NCBI GenBank assembly: GCA_949361645.1
Contig: OX442435.1
Location: forward strand, 598,502 to 662,501
From: Spongilla lacustris
Taxonomy: Eukaryota > Porifera > Demospongiae > Spongillida > Spongillidae
DNA length: 64,000 bases
Direction of reading: 5' to 3'
The first letter of the stretch is position 1, and every line of letters begins with the position of its first letter. This document shows, piece by piece, positions 1 through 12,200 of this stretch. Below the pieces are notes generated by a model. It was given only the letters and a program-made list of their open reading frames with translations. It did no database searches and had not been told where the DNA came from. The position numbers and the translations under genes were made by a program.

Positions 1-282
1 ACCTTCCAGACTGACTTCACGCTCAGTCCTGCATCCAAATACAACCTCACAGGGGGAACGTGCTCTGCTGCCGCGGGGTGCACGAGTGGTGTCAACCTCA
101 CCTTCACGCTGTCCACGCAGGACCTCAACGGCATCAAGAGCGTCGGTGGGGTGTGTACTGCCATCAGCAACTGTGTGCCCAACTACCAGCAAGGGTTTGT
201 GGCCGATTTTGGTAGCAACCTCATCAGCGCATTTTCACCATCTGTGGATCAAGTGGTTCACACTCCTGTGACCTTTATTAAC
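1..282 (+). repeat. Partial Ig-like unit 0 with two CX5C pairs
   Basis: C-terminal three quarters of a unit cut by the window edge. It carries Cys codons at 61 and 79 (just after T-G-G-T) and again at 154 and 172 (the usual Cys-pair place after D-L-N-x-I-K); both pairs have five residues between the cysteines. The first pair has no counterpart in the other units I read. The long tail before the next linker resembles p22 units of later copies, so this is probably p22 of the preceding higher-order copy. Confidence 0.8.
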
Positions 283-3200
283 GACACCACACCCCCTACG
301 ATATCGTACTTCACCCTCAATCTCAATTCTGATGTTCTCCTGGTTACTTTTTCTGAGCCAGTGCAGGTAGGCACCATTGTCAACTCCAGCTTTGTGTTGA
401 CAAACAACAATGGCACTAACCTGACCTTGTCCACTGCCAGTCTTGTTAACCAGAATGGCAACGCAGCAGCAGGTAGACTGCTGGTGGTGGGGTTCCAGCT
501 CGATTCAACCTTACTTTTAGCCATAAAGCCATCAGGTCTCTTTATGAGTGTCACGAGCACCTACCTCACTGTTGCTTCTAATGCATTTGCAGACACAAGC
601 TACAACTATAATGCCGCGACCAGTCCCCAGGCAACTCAGATTGTCTCTGACACCTCTCCGAGCATTCTGATAGGCTTCACTCTTGACCTTAACCTGGGCG
701 TTCTTATCCTGTCATTCGATAACGTCATGAACCCAAATGCATCTGTGCTGATGGTCACCATCCAAAGTGTTGTCAGCGCACCTGGTATGATGCGTTATTC
801 CCTGCTTACCTCCACTGTTCTGCGTGGCCCATACAGCACAACGATCACCATACAACTGAGCGCACTGGACCTTAACTACCTCATTGCTGATCCCAACATT
901 GCCAAATCTATTAATAGCACATTTGCCACATTGGGAGGTGATTCTTTCTTTGACTACAGATCGAAACCCGTCAATTATATCAACAATGATGCTGCAGTTC
1001 AGGCTACAAAGTTTGTAAAAGACTCCACCCAACCCAGCCTAGTGAAATTTGACTTCAATCTTAACACTGGACAGCTCATTTTGACTTTCAGTAAACCCAT
1101 GGATTTGACCTCGTTTGTTCCTTCTCTGATCCAGCTCCAACCCAATGCCACAAATGGTTCTGCTGGTATTGTGCTTACAAGTATAGCTCCATCGGGTCCA
1201 ACTCCTTACACAGTGGTCACACTGCCGCTGTCGTCAGCTGACCTCAATGCCGTGAAAAACACACCTGGCCTGGCCACCTCCAACATGAACACCTACCTGT
1301 ACATGTCCGCTGGTGCAGCACTTGATAGGTCTGGCAATCTGCTGGTGTCCACTGTCTTCAATGCCACTGCAGCTGCCGTCCAGGTGACCGCCTTCACTCC
1401 GGACACCACTCCCCCAACACTGCAGAGCTTTGTGCTGGACATGAACACAGGGACCGTGCTAGTCACATTCAGTGAATTCGTAACTGGCAGCACTCTCCTC
1501 TCTTCGAGCTTCACGCTCTACAGCAGCAACAACTCTGCGGCTATATCAGTGTCTGTGGCAGGATCTACCTTCACCGTTGCCAATAGCGACCAGATAGCCC
1601 TGACCCTACCTCAAGCAACACTGGACTTCATCAAGGCCAACCAGACCATTGGCACCTCACTTGTGAGTACCTACCTTGGACACACAGGTGGTGCTTATAC
1701 AGACTTGCGCGCTAACCCGGCGTTGAGTGGGGGTCCAATTCAAGCTTCGAATATCACTCGTGACACGACCAAGCCAGTTCTTCTCTCATTCATCATTGAC
1801 TGGAGCTACGACCTTATACGGCTCACCTTCAGCGAGGCGGTTAACGTATCTTCCCTCACCTCCACCTTATTTACTCTAATTAATGCCACCAGTGGAGCAA
1901 TGGCCTCTTACACATTGAATGGCACTGCCACCATGGACAGCAGCTATCTCAACGTGGTGTTGCTCCAGCTGTCTTATGTACAGGCCCTGGCTATCAAGAG
2001 CAACCCAACCATCGCCACGAGTGCCACAAAAGCATACCTCAAGCTGAGCACTGGAGCTGTGCTTGACATGTCTAAAAACCTGATAATGGCCGCGACCGTC
2101 ATGGCAAGCTACGTGAACCCAGATATGACTGGTCCTCTCATCAGTAGCTTTGACCTTGACATGAACACAGGGATCTTAATTCTCCATTACCTGGAGCCTG
2201 TTATGGGGACCATGTTTGTTCCTTCCTACTTGACTCTTCAAGATGCTGCCTTGGCCAATTATAATTACACACTTGTGTCTGGAACTGCACTCAACCGAAC
2301 GCTGGTATCTGACCTGTACATCCAGCTGCAACCAGTTGACCTCAATGCTATCAAGGCCATTCCAGGAATATGCACCTCCATGACCAACACTTACCTCTCC
2401 CTTGGGGCTGGTGTGCTGCATGACAGTCATGGAAATCTGGTGCAGCCTGTGCCAAATGGTCAGGCCATCGAGGTGAGGGTCTTTGTCAAAGAGACCACAT
2501 CTCCAACTCTCCTTGGCTTCAATATCGTCCAAGCATCAGACGGTGTCAGCATCATTCTGCAGGTCCGCTTCTCTGAAACTGTCAATGCTTCATCAGCTGA
2601 TCCAACCAAGTTCACCCTTGTGTACCCCCCTGGCTCCAGTAATGCAGTGACCCTGAGCCCTTCCACCTTCATACCTGCCAACTACTCCGATGTCATCTCC
2701 ATCTATGTCACGAGTGGAGACCTCCAAAACATCAAGTCGAAGTCCCCTCTGGGCCAGACTAACATCACCAGCTACCTAAGCATATCTACCATGGCGATCC
2801 TCAACATGGTTCCAATTCCATCTTTAAATGAAACTGTAGAAGCCAATGTGGTGTCTGCAGACCTTATCCCACCTTACCTGGTCTCCTTCTCTCTAGATAT
2901 GAACACGGGTATCCTTTCTCTCACCTTCAGTGAGACTGTGATCACTTCCACTCTGAATGGCTCTAAGGTTGTTATCCAGTCAATGAAGACTGGCACAGGA
3001 AGTAACTACTCCATCTCAACCAGTGCCCCTGCTGCTGTGGCAAATAGCAGCGTTGTGAATGTGAAGCTCTCCTTTGCTGACCTTGAGAACCTTAAGTTGG
3101 ACACCACCATTGCGACAAGCGTAAACAACACGTTTGTATCCCTGTCGCAAGGTTCTTTGCAGGATCTGGCCACAAATCTGGCACTGAATAGTTCTGTGCT

Positions 3201-6200
3201 GCAAGCTAACGTGTTCATACCAGACACTACAAACCCAATGCTGGTGGCATTTGACCTGGACATGAACACTGGAACTATGACGCTGCAATTTGATGAGGCT
3301 GTGAAATCATCAACGTACCAAGCACACTTTTTTGATATTCAGAGTGATGCTGGTGGGGTCTCTGGACTCCTTGCAGTTTTGATGTCATCGACGACCTCCT
3401 CCCGCAATGGTTACATCATCACTGTCAACCTGGGAGTCATCGACATGGTGAACATAGAGAGACAGGCTGGTTTGGCCAAGAACCAGTCCACCACCTTCTT
3501 GGCGGTGCTGAACTATGCCATCATGGACATGAGTGGCAACTTTCTGTGGCGCATATCTAACTACATAGCCCTCCAAGTGAGGAACTACACTGCGGACACT
3601 ACCAATCCGTACGTGGTGACAAATGGTTACTCCTTTGACATGAACAGCGGGACCTTAAACCTCACGTTCAACCAGGCGATCCAGAGCAACCTTGTTCAGC
3701 CTTCCTACCTCGCCCTGAGCAGTGGGTCCCTCTTCTACAACCTGACATCCCCAGACACTGATGTCTCCAACGACCAGTATGTCAACCTCACCCTGACGGC
3801 AGCTGATGTTGACTACCTCAAGATTGCTGGTCTGTGCACCAGTGCCTCCAACTGCAACATCTCCTTGCGGAAAGGAGCGGTCACAAACTTCGTCTTCCTC
3901 ACTAACAATGACACTCTGCCTATTCCTGTGTACAACTTCACTCCGGACACCACGAAACCTTCGCTCCTTTCATTTGTGTCATTCAATCTGGTGAATGGCA
4001 CCATCACCCTCCAGTTTAGTGAGCCGGTCAACACCTCGACCTTCAATCCCGCAGGCCTCACCCTGCAGACAGTGTACCTGGACCCCCTGAGGATGGTCAC
4101 TCTGAACACCAGCACCATAAATGCTACCATCAGCAACACAGTCACCATCTACCTGTCCCTTCAAGACCTGGACACTATTAAGACGACTCCTTATGTCTGT
4201 AAGAGGCGCTATGATTGTTACATCACCCTAAACAGCACCACTATCAAGGATCTCTCAGGCAATCCCGTGAATGCGATAGGATCATCCATGGCTATTATCG
4301 CCCAGGCGTTTGTGCTTGATGTGCACAATCCAAATATGGAGACCTTCACTCTGGATCTAAACACTGGATTTGTTCAGCTGACATTCAATGAGCCCGTATC
4401 ATATACATCACTGACCCCAAGTGTGCTCTCCTTCCAGTCTCAACAAAATGGTTCACTATCCGGCGTGAAAAGTTACATGCTGACTGGGGGCCAGTCGATA
4501 GGACCTGACAACATTGTGGTTAGCATTGCTATAAGTGCGGTGGACCTGAATGCAGTAAAGGCAACTCCTTCCCTTGCCGTGAATGCTAGCTACACTTATG
4601 TGTCCTTTCCGACCAGCCTTGTGACCGACCTTGCTGTGCCTCCTAACAATGTGATTGCTGTGCCATCCACAACGGCCATCGGTGGCTCAGTTGTCAGGGA
4701 CTCCACTCCTCCTACTATCAGTGAGTTTCAGCTTGACTTCACCCTCAATCAGCTGATACTGACATTCAATGAACCAGTCCGTCCTTCCACCCTAACCAAC
4801 CTGTCACTGTTCACCATTTCTTCCACCAATGCCTCCTCCCCTAACTCAAGACAGCTTACTGGTGGACAAATACTAACAACTGCTGATGGTGTTACTGTGG
4901 TAACGGTGGCACTTAATAACCAGGATGTTACGTTTCTCAAACTCAACAATCAGACTGCCACCAACATTTCAAACACTTACCTTTCTGTTGGACCATCTGC
5001 TGTGACTGATATGTCTGGAAACTGGATGTTGGCTCTCAATTACATCAGAGCCAGTGCATTGGTCCCTGACTCCAAACGACCACAGCTGACCCAGTTCTCT
5101 TTGGACATGAACACGGGTGTGATGATTCTCACCTTTGACGACACCATGCTCATTGCGGGCTTTGACCCTACTGCCTTCAGGATCCAAAGTGCCCTGAGAT
5201 CAATGAGTCCCCAGTACTACACTCTCCAGACTTCCACTGCCAGTACCACCAACGGGTTTGTGTTTGTCGTTCAGCTGAGTGACGTGGACTTCCTTGGAGT
5301 GAAGAGTGTGTATGGCCTTGCCCGTACTAACACATCTACTTGGCTGACCATGCAGGCATTCGCAATGGAGGATGTCGCTCACATCAACGTTCTAGCCATT
5401 GTTGATGGAAAGGCTATCATGGTAACCACTTACGTTCCAGACAACACTCCACTTCAACTGCAGTCATTTGTACTGGACCTGAACAGGAGCGCCCTGCTCA
5501 TCACGTTTGACGATTTCCCTGACGTCAACACATTGACCATCATGAACATCACAATCCAGAGCAACACCACTGTCAGTACTGCAGGCGGATTATTCACACT
5601 CACGGGAGGATCGGCCAGCCTTGCAGGAAATGGTCGCATACTCAACCTTACTCTGAGTACAACTGATGCGAACCTCCTTAGGAACACTACCAACATTGGT
5701 AAGACTGTAAGTAACACCTATCTGGCCATCGCTAACTCGACTGTCAATGACTACTTTGGCAATACGATGTTTCCCCTGTACCCGAATGGGCAGGCCATCA
5801 GAGCTGCTAGTGTCATTCCAGACACTACACTGCTACAGCTGCTGAGCTTTGATCTTGATATGAATGTGGGAGTACTCACCCTCCATTTTTCTAAGACCTA
5901 CCTTGCCAGCACTTTCAACGTTTCTGGACTCACGCTTCAAGGTAGCCTGAACAGTACTCTGAGGTCTGATTCGTACACCCTTACAGGATACAATGCGCTG
6001 GCCACCATAACCCTATCAGACCTGAGGGTGACTCTCTCCTCGGTAGACCTGAATGCCTTAAAAGTGCTGGTGTTTGTAGCCAAGGCTTGGTATACCACTT
6101 ACCTTAGTGTGACCTCAGGTGTGATGTATGATACGAGCATGAACCCAACCAAGGCCATCACCGTTGGCAGCTGTTTGGCTGTGTCGCAGTACATCTCTGA

Positions 6201-9200
6201 TAGTACACCCCCTTCTCTGCCCAACTTCACATTGGACATGAATACAGGCGTGCTGTTGCTCACTTTCTCAGAGAACATAGACCAGCGCACCTTGGTCCTC
6301 TCCATGCTGCAGTTTTCAAACCAGGTATCCTCCCCAACTCTTTTTTACCGCCTAACGGGGGGCATTGTAAGCCAACCTGTTGCCGGCCATCCTGAGATCA
6401 TTGCAGTGAATCTTACCAACAGCGACCTCAATGGACTCAAGGCTGTAACCAATCTGGCCACAAGCGCTGCCAACACGTACCTTCAATTCAACAGCACCTT
6501 GGTTGCCGATTTCTTTGGCAATCCTATCTCTCCCAGTAGTGGCCTGCAGGTCTCCTTGTTTGTCCCAGACACCACGCCTCCATCGCTGCTCAGCTTTTCT
6601 CTTGACATGAACACAGGTGTTCTCACTCTATACTTGTCGGAGACCATCATTGGCAGTTCAGTGAACCTCAGCCAGTTTTCAATCCAGAGTGCTGCTTCTA
6701 ATGCAGGCTACAGTGTGAGTCTTGTGAACTCGACTGTTTTCGGGAATTTGCCAACCTTTGCTGTCACCCTGGGAATCACTGATCTCAACAACTTGAAATT
6801 GACGGGGTTGGGATTGTTGGTCTCTAGCATGTTCCTCATGTACCAGAATGGATCAGCCAGGGATTCAGCCGGGAACAACATCTCTGCTCCAAGTGGGGGC
6901 ATCCCTGTTGCCTCGCTGGTCACGGACACCACAAGGCTCCAACTTCTGAGCTTTGTCTTGGACTATGGGTTCAGTGGGCTAGTGCTGACCTTCAGCGAAC
7001 CAGCTGCTGTGTCAACCCTCATCCCCTTGGCCTTCACCCTCCAAAGTGGACCTACCTCGCCTGTCACTTCGTTCCGTCTCACCTATTCCAGTCTGCCGTA
7101 TGGAAGCACAAATGGAGTTGTTCTTAAGATCAAGTTTGGTATGCAGGATCTCAATGCCCTGAACAGCTATAATGGCCTGGCGAGGAACGTGAGCAATACC
7201 TACCTGTCTGTGATGTCCACTGGTGTCCAGGACATGGCTGGTAATACCATCATACCCATTCTGTCCACTTCGGCACTTCAGGCCAGCAATGTGATTCCAG
7301 ACACCGTCCCTCCCATTGTTCAGAACTTCACATTGGACCTAAACACAGGGACTCTAACATTGGTTTTCTCCAAGACTGTTGTGGGAAGCTCTTTGCGTGC
7401 CTCTGCCTTTACCTTACAAAATGCTACGTCAGGCTCTTTGGTTCAAGTGCAATTGACGTCATTCCCGGCGCTGATGGTCAATGATATCCAGATAACTATA
7501 ACCCTTTCATCTCTGGACCTGGACAGGCTCAAAGTTGCAAACTTCTCTCATGGTGGAAACGACACGTTCCTAAATGTTGCAGCTACCTTTGGTCAGGACG
7601 TTTCGCTCAACTCTGGCCAGGCCAGTCTTGTCCCTGCTGGCAGTGTCATCCAGGACACCACACCTCCTTACCTTGTCTCCTTTGACTTTGATTTGAACTT
7701 GGGAACGATGACCCTCCACTTTAATGAAGCCATCAATATTGCTAGCTTTAACCAGTCAGAGCTAGTCCTGTTGGTACAGAAGTATGATGCTGGTCTAGCA
7801 GCTACAGGTAAATACACCCCCATATCAACCAATGCCTCCAGCTACTTATACAGAAACATCCTGGTAATGTTTTCAGCAACTGACTTGAACCAGATCAAGA
7901 AGCAGTATCCCTTGTGCAACAGCAATCTCACTTGCTTCCTCCATCTCCTTACCCAAAAACAGTTGTACCCACAATCGACCTGTTCCTCATACCTGGTGAC
8001 CAACATTGCTGGTTACTATGTCGACTGCATTGGTTCTGTCAGCTCCCAGCAGGTGGCCATCTTCACACCGGACACCACCTCTTCCATGCTTGTGGCATTT
8101 TCCATTTATGACCTTGACAAGGGCATCATCCAGCTGCAGTTTGACGAGACGGTCAATGCCTCCTCAGTCAACATGTCTGCCCTCAGCCTCGACGACTGGT
8201 TTGAATACAACCAAAACCTTCATGTGAAGCTGTACATGACGGGAGGGGTTGTGCTCTCAGTTGATGAGACCTATGTGAGAGTAGCTTTGTCTACAGCAGA
8301 TATCAATGCCATCAAAATAAACCAGCTCGTGTGTGCCTCTGCTACAAGTTGCTGGGTCCGCTTTGGGTCCCTGTTTGTAAGGGACATGTCTGGGAATTAT
8401 GTAGCTCCCATCTTAACAAGGCCTGTATATGTTGGGACAGAATCTGCCCAGAACTTTACATATGACTTGACAAGCCCAAGTATTAGGTACTTCAGCTTTG
8501 ATCTGAACACAGGCACGTTTGTCCTAACGTTTGATGAGCCTGTCAACCCAACAACCCTCCAGCCCCATCAGCTGACGGTACAGAATGCCAGTAATATTAC
8601 TCTAGCTGCATACTATCTTGTTGGATTTGGATCCACCAGCGCTGTTGGTCCCAGCACCATTGTCCCAATGACTGTTTACCCTGCAGACCTAATAGCTATC
8701 AAGGCTGTTGGAGGTTTGGCCACCAGTATCTATACCACTTTCATCAGTGTCACATCTTCCTTTATCCGAGATGTCTCACCGGCATACAAAAACACGGGTA
8801 ACCCTGTCAGTGCGATATCCAATGTAACAGCACTGCCAGCATCCAACTTTACTCTTGATACCACTCCACCTCATCTTTTGCAGTTTCCTCTGCTGGATAT
8901 GAATACTGGCACTTTGAGACTTAGTTTTGACGAGCCTGTTACGTTGGCAAGCTTTAATGCTTCCCTTGTTCATCTTCAGTCAGCCTCAATGGGGGGGACT
9001 GTTTTCAACTTCACTTCAGGCACTATTGCTGTGGCATATACCTCGACCGATAAAACCCAGGTTCAGATTTTGCTGAGTCCCTTGGACTTACAAGATTTGA
9101 AGTTAAACACGTTTCTGGCCACAATGCAATCCAACACTTACCTATATGTGGTCATGGGAGCCATTCAAGACTTTTCCTCCAATCTGGTTGCCAGCAGTAC

Positions 9201-12200
9201 TCCACTGCAGGTGAATCTTTTCATTCCTGACACAACCCATCCACGGGTTGTGTTCTTTTCACTGGACATGAACAAGGGTATCCTTGTCCTATCGTTTGAT
9301 GACATCTTGAATTTGTCCACCTTCACTGTCACATCCGTGCAGCTCCAGAACTCTTCAAGTACCACTGGGGCTAGGTACTCACTCATGAACAGCGCCTACA
9401 ACACCAATAATGGCTATGTGGTTAACATCACCTTGTCTTCTGTGGATCTCAATGCAATCAAGGCCACAAAGAATCTTGCAGTGAACTTGAACACGACCTA
9501 TGTGGTCCTTCCTCCGAATGCCATTAAGAGTATTTCCAACATCGAGATAATTGGTATCACTGACACCAATGCCCGGGCAGCTGATGTGTACATAGGCGAC
9601 ACCACTCCTCCTCAACTGCTCAATTTCACCTTTAACCTTGGTAATGGCATTCTGACCCTGACTTTCTCTGAGATCATAGATACTACTACCTTCACTCCAT
9701 CGCTGTTCACCCTGCAGAACACCTCCAATGCAGCCAAGTTTCCCACCTCCACGTACAAATTGATGGTTGGGACACTAACCACGACGATGATACCTCAAGT
9801 CTACCAACTTGGTGTCTCCATCAATGATCTGAATCAGATCAAGGCCACTCCGTCACTTGGTAAGGATGTGACAGACACCTTCATTACAATCCTATCGCAA
9901 ACGTTACTTGATACCAGTGGTAACATGATAGCACTTATTCCAAATACAACTGCCCTACAAGCTGGCCAGTTTGTCCCAAACATTATACCACCGTACTTGC
10001 TGTCCTACGTACTGGACTTAAACATGGGGTATCTGCTTCTTACATTCTCTCAGTCCGTCAATGTTGCTGCTTTCAATTTCTCTGGTTTTGTACTTCTCAA
10101 CCAAAATAGCTCAGTGACTGGGCTCATTCCGTATCCCCTGTCTAACTCCAGCACTCCAACTCGCTCTGGCAATGTGATAACCCTCGTTATCGGTACTGCT
10201 GACCTCAACAACATCAAAGCCATGCCTGGGATAGCCAAAACGATAAGCAACACATATCTGCAGATAAATGCCAACTGTTACCAAGACACCAGTGGGAACA
10301 ATGGCATACCTTATGGGGTCACCAATTCTATCCAAGCTTCAATGGTCATACCAGACACAAATTCTCCAGTACTGTTATCCTTCGTGTTCGACCTTGGGCA
10401 TGGTCTAATGGTTCTGTCCTTCAATGAACCCATTCTTCCTTCATCGCTCAACGTGAATGGGTTCATGCTCCAGAGCTCGTCCTTTGCTCCGGTGTTTTCC
10501 CTGGGCCTCTCTAACCTGACATTTGTGCAGAGCACCGCGGCAACCACCCAGCTGACAGTCTACCTGACTAAGGCTGACCTTGATTCCATCAAGTTGACTC
10601 CAGGTTTTGCCACTGCTCGTGGAAACACCTACCTCTCTATCCTTGCAGGCAGTGTGAATGACACTTCCAATAATCCAGTTATGGCAATTCCCACCAACAA
10701 TGCTCAACTGGTTTCTGCCTTCATTCCAGACACTGTACAACCACTGCTCCAGAGCTTTTCCCTTGACATGAACTCTGGTGTGCTTACCCTCACATTCTCT
10801 GAGGCTGTCCAGGGTAAGTCTGTCCTCAACCTTAATTACATCACCCTACAGAGCAGCGTGCTTTCGCCTGCTGTGAACTACACACTGGCCGGAGGCACCT
10901 TTCTTATTTCCAGTCCTAGCTCTGTTATATTGATCCAACTAACAGTAACAGACCTGAATAGCATAAAGGCAGCGAAGTACTTGGCAGTCTCCAAGTCCAC
11001 TGTCTTTGTGTCCATCTTGCAGAATGCTACCTATGACACATCAGGTAACCTTCTTGTAGCAACACCTCTGCAGAATGCCACTTCTGCTGATGTATTCGTC
11101 CTGGACACAACATCACCTACCCTGCTCGGATTTCAGCTCACTCTGGTCCAAGAGCCTCTGCAAGTGGTCTTGACATTTGACGAGCCGATCAATACAACCA
11201 GCATTGTGCTGTCTTCAATTTCCATCGGTAATGGATCAGGGGGACTGCTTTCATTGTCAGCAGGGGCTGTTGCAACCCTTAGTCCTTCGACTGTGATTAC
11301 CATTAACGTTAGCCAAGCTGTGCTGTCCATGATTAGAGCGACACCTGGCTTTGCTAGGTCACCGAATTCTACAGTCATCTCCATTGGTGCGAATGCCATA
11401 CAGGACATGGCTCACAACAGCCTTCCTCCTTCCACACCATTCGTTGCGGTCACCATATACAGTGCTGACCTGATCCCTCCCAGTGTCGCAAATTTCACCC
11501 TCGATCTGAACACAGGATCTGTAATCCTCACCTTCAGCAAGGTACTGCAGACTGCCACCTTCCAGGCCACCAACCTAACTCTGGCTAGTTCCAGAATGGT
11601 GACCATCAACAACATTCCCTTCATTCCCATGGCAACAGTCTTCCTCAGTAGCTCCCAGGTGCAGCTCACTCTTTCCGGCAGCACCCTCGACCTAATTAAG
11701 CTAAACCAGAGCACAGGAATGTCTGAGAACACAACATACCTGTTCTATTCGGCTGGTATAGCCTGTGACATAGCCAACAACTGTGCAGGTGCCCTATCCC
11801 AGAGCGCGGCGCTCAAGGTTTTTGTTTTCATTCCGGACACCACTGGTCCAACTCTTATGTCATTTAATATGGACCTGATAACGAGAAATGTCACCCTGAG
11901 CTTTGATGAGGTGGTGAATGCTTCCACCCTCAGTGTGAAGGAGATCACGATTCAGAACATGCAGGCCTACTTCCCCACTGTCATGTACTTGCTTACAAGC
12001 ACTGACACCATTGTGGGAGCTGGAAGAACTGTTGTGTTCAAGCTCTCTGTAACTGATAAAAACTCAATGACTGCTCTGGGTGGAATCATTACGAATGGTC
12101 AGAACACCTACATGTCCATCACAACAGACACCATACTGGACTACTCTGGGAACTACGTGCATGAGATTCGTCCCAGGATTGCACTACCAGTTGCATCATT

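Larger units (their letters stand above)
283..8463 (+). repeat. Higher-order repeat copy 1 (22 units, p1 absent)
   Basis: Unit starts: 283, 649, 1021, 1402, 1762, 2122, 2491, 2860, 3223, 3595, 3946, 4318, 4699, 5068, 5440, 5821, 6199, 6568, 6925, 7300, 7654, 8071. Length is 8181 bp against 8376-8580 bp for full copies, about one unit short. The unit at 283 looks like p0 (D-T-S-Y-N in place of D-x-S-G-N), the unit at 2491 is p7 (long first hairpin with A-S-D-G instead of M-N-T-G), and 3595/3946 are p10/p11. No unit among 283-3594 has the extra hairpin residue typical of p1, so p1 is the missing one. Isolated cysteines lie at 2371 and 6172. This copy has noticeably more CpG and G/C at third positions than later copies. 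Confidence 0.8.

Noticed and set aside
8006..8227. Short + strand open frames in frames 2 and 3 (also 86-271, 3806-3994, 12500-12706, 26399-26587, 55742-55966)
   Set aside because: They overlap the frame-1 domain repeats and have no recognisable features or spacing of their own.
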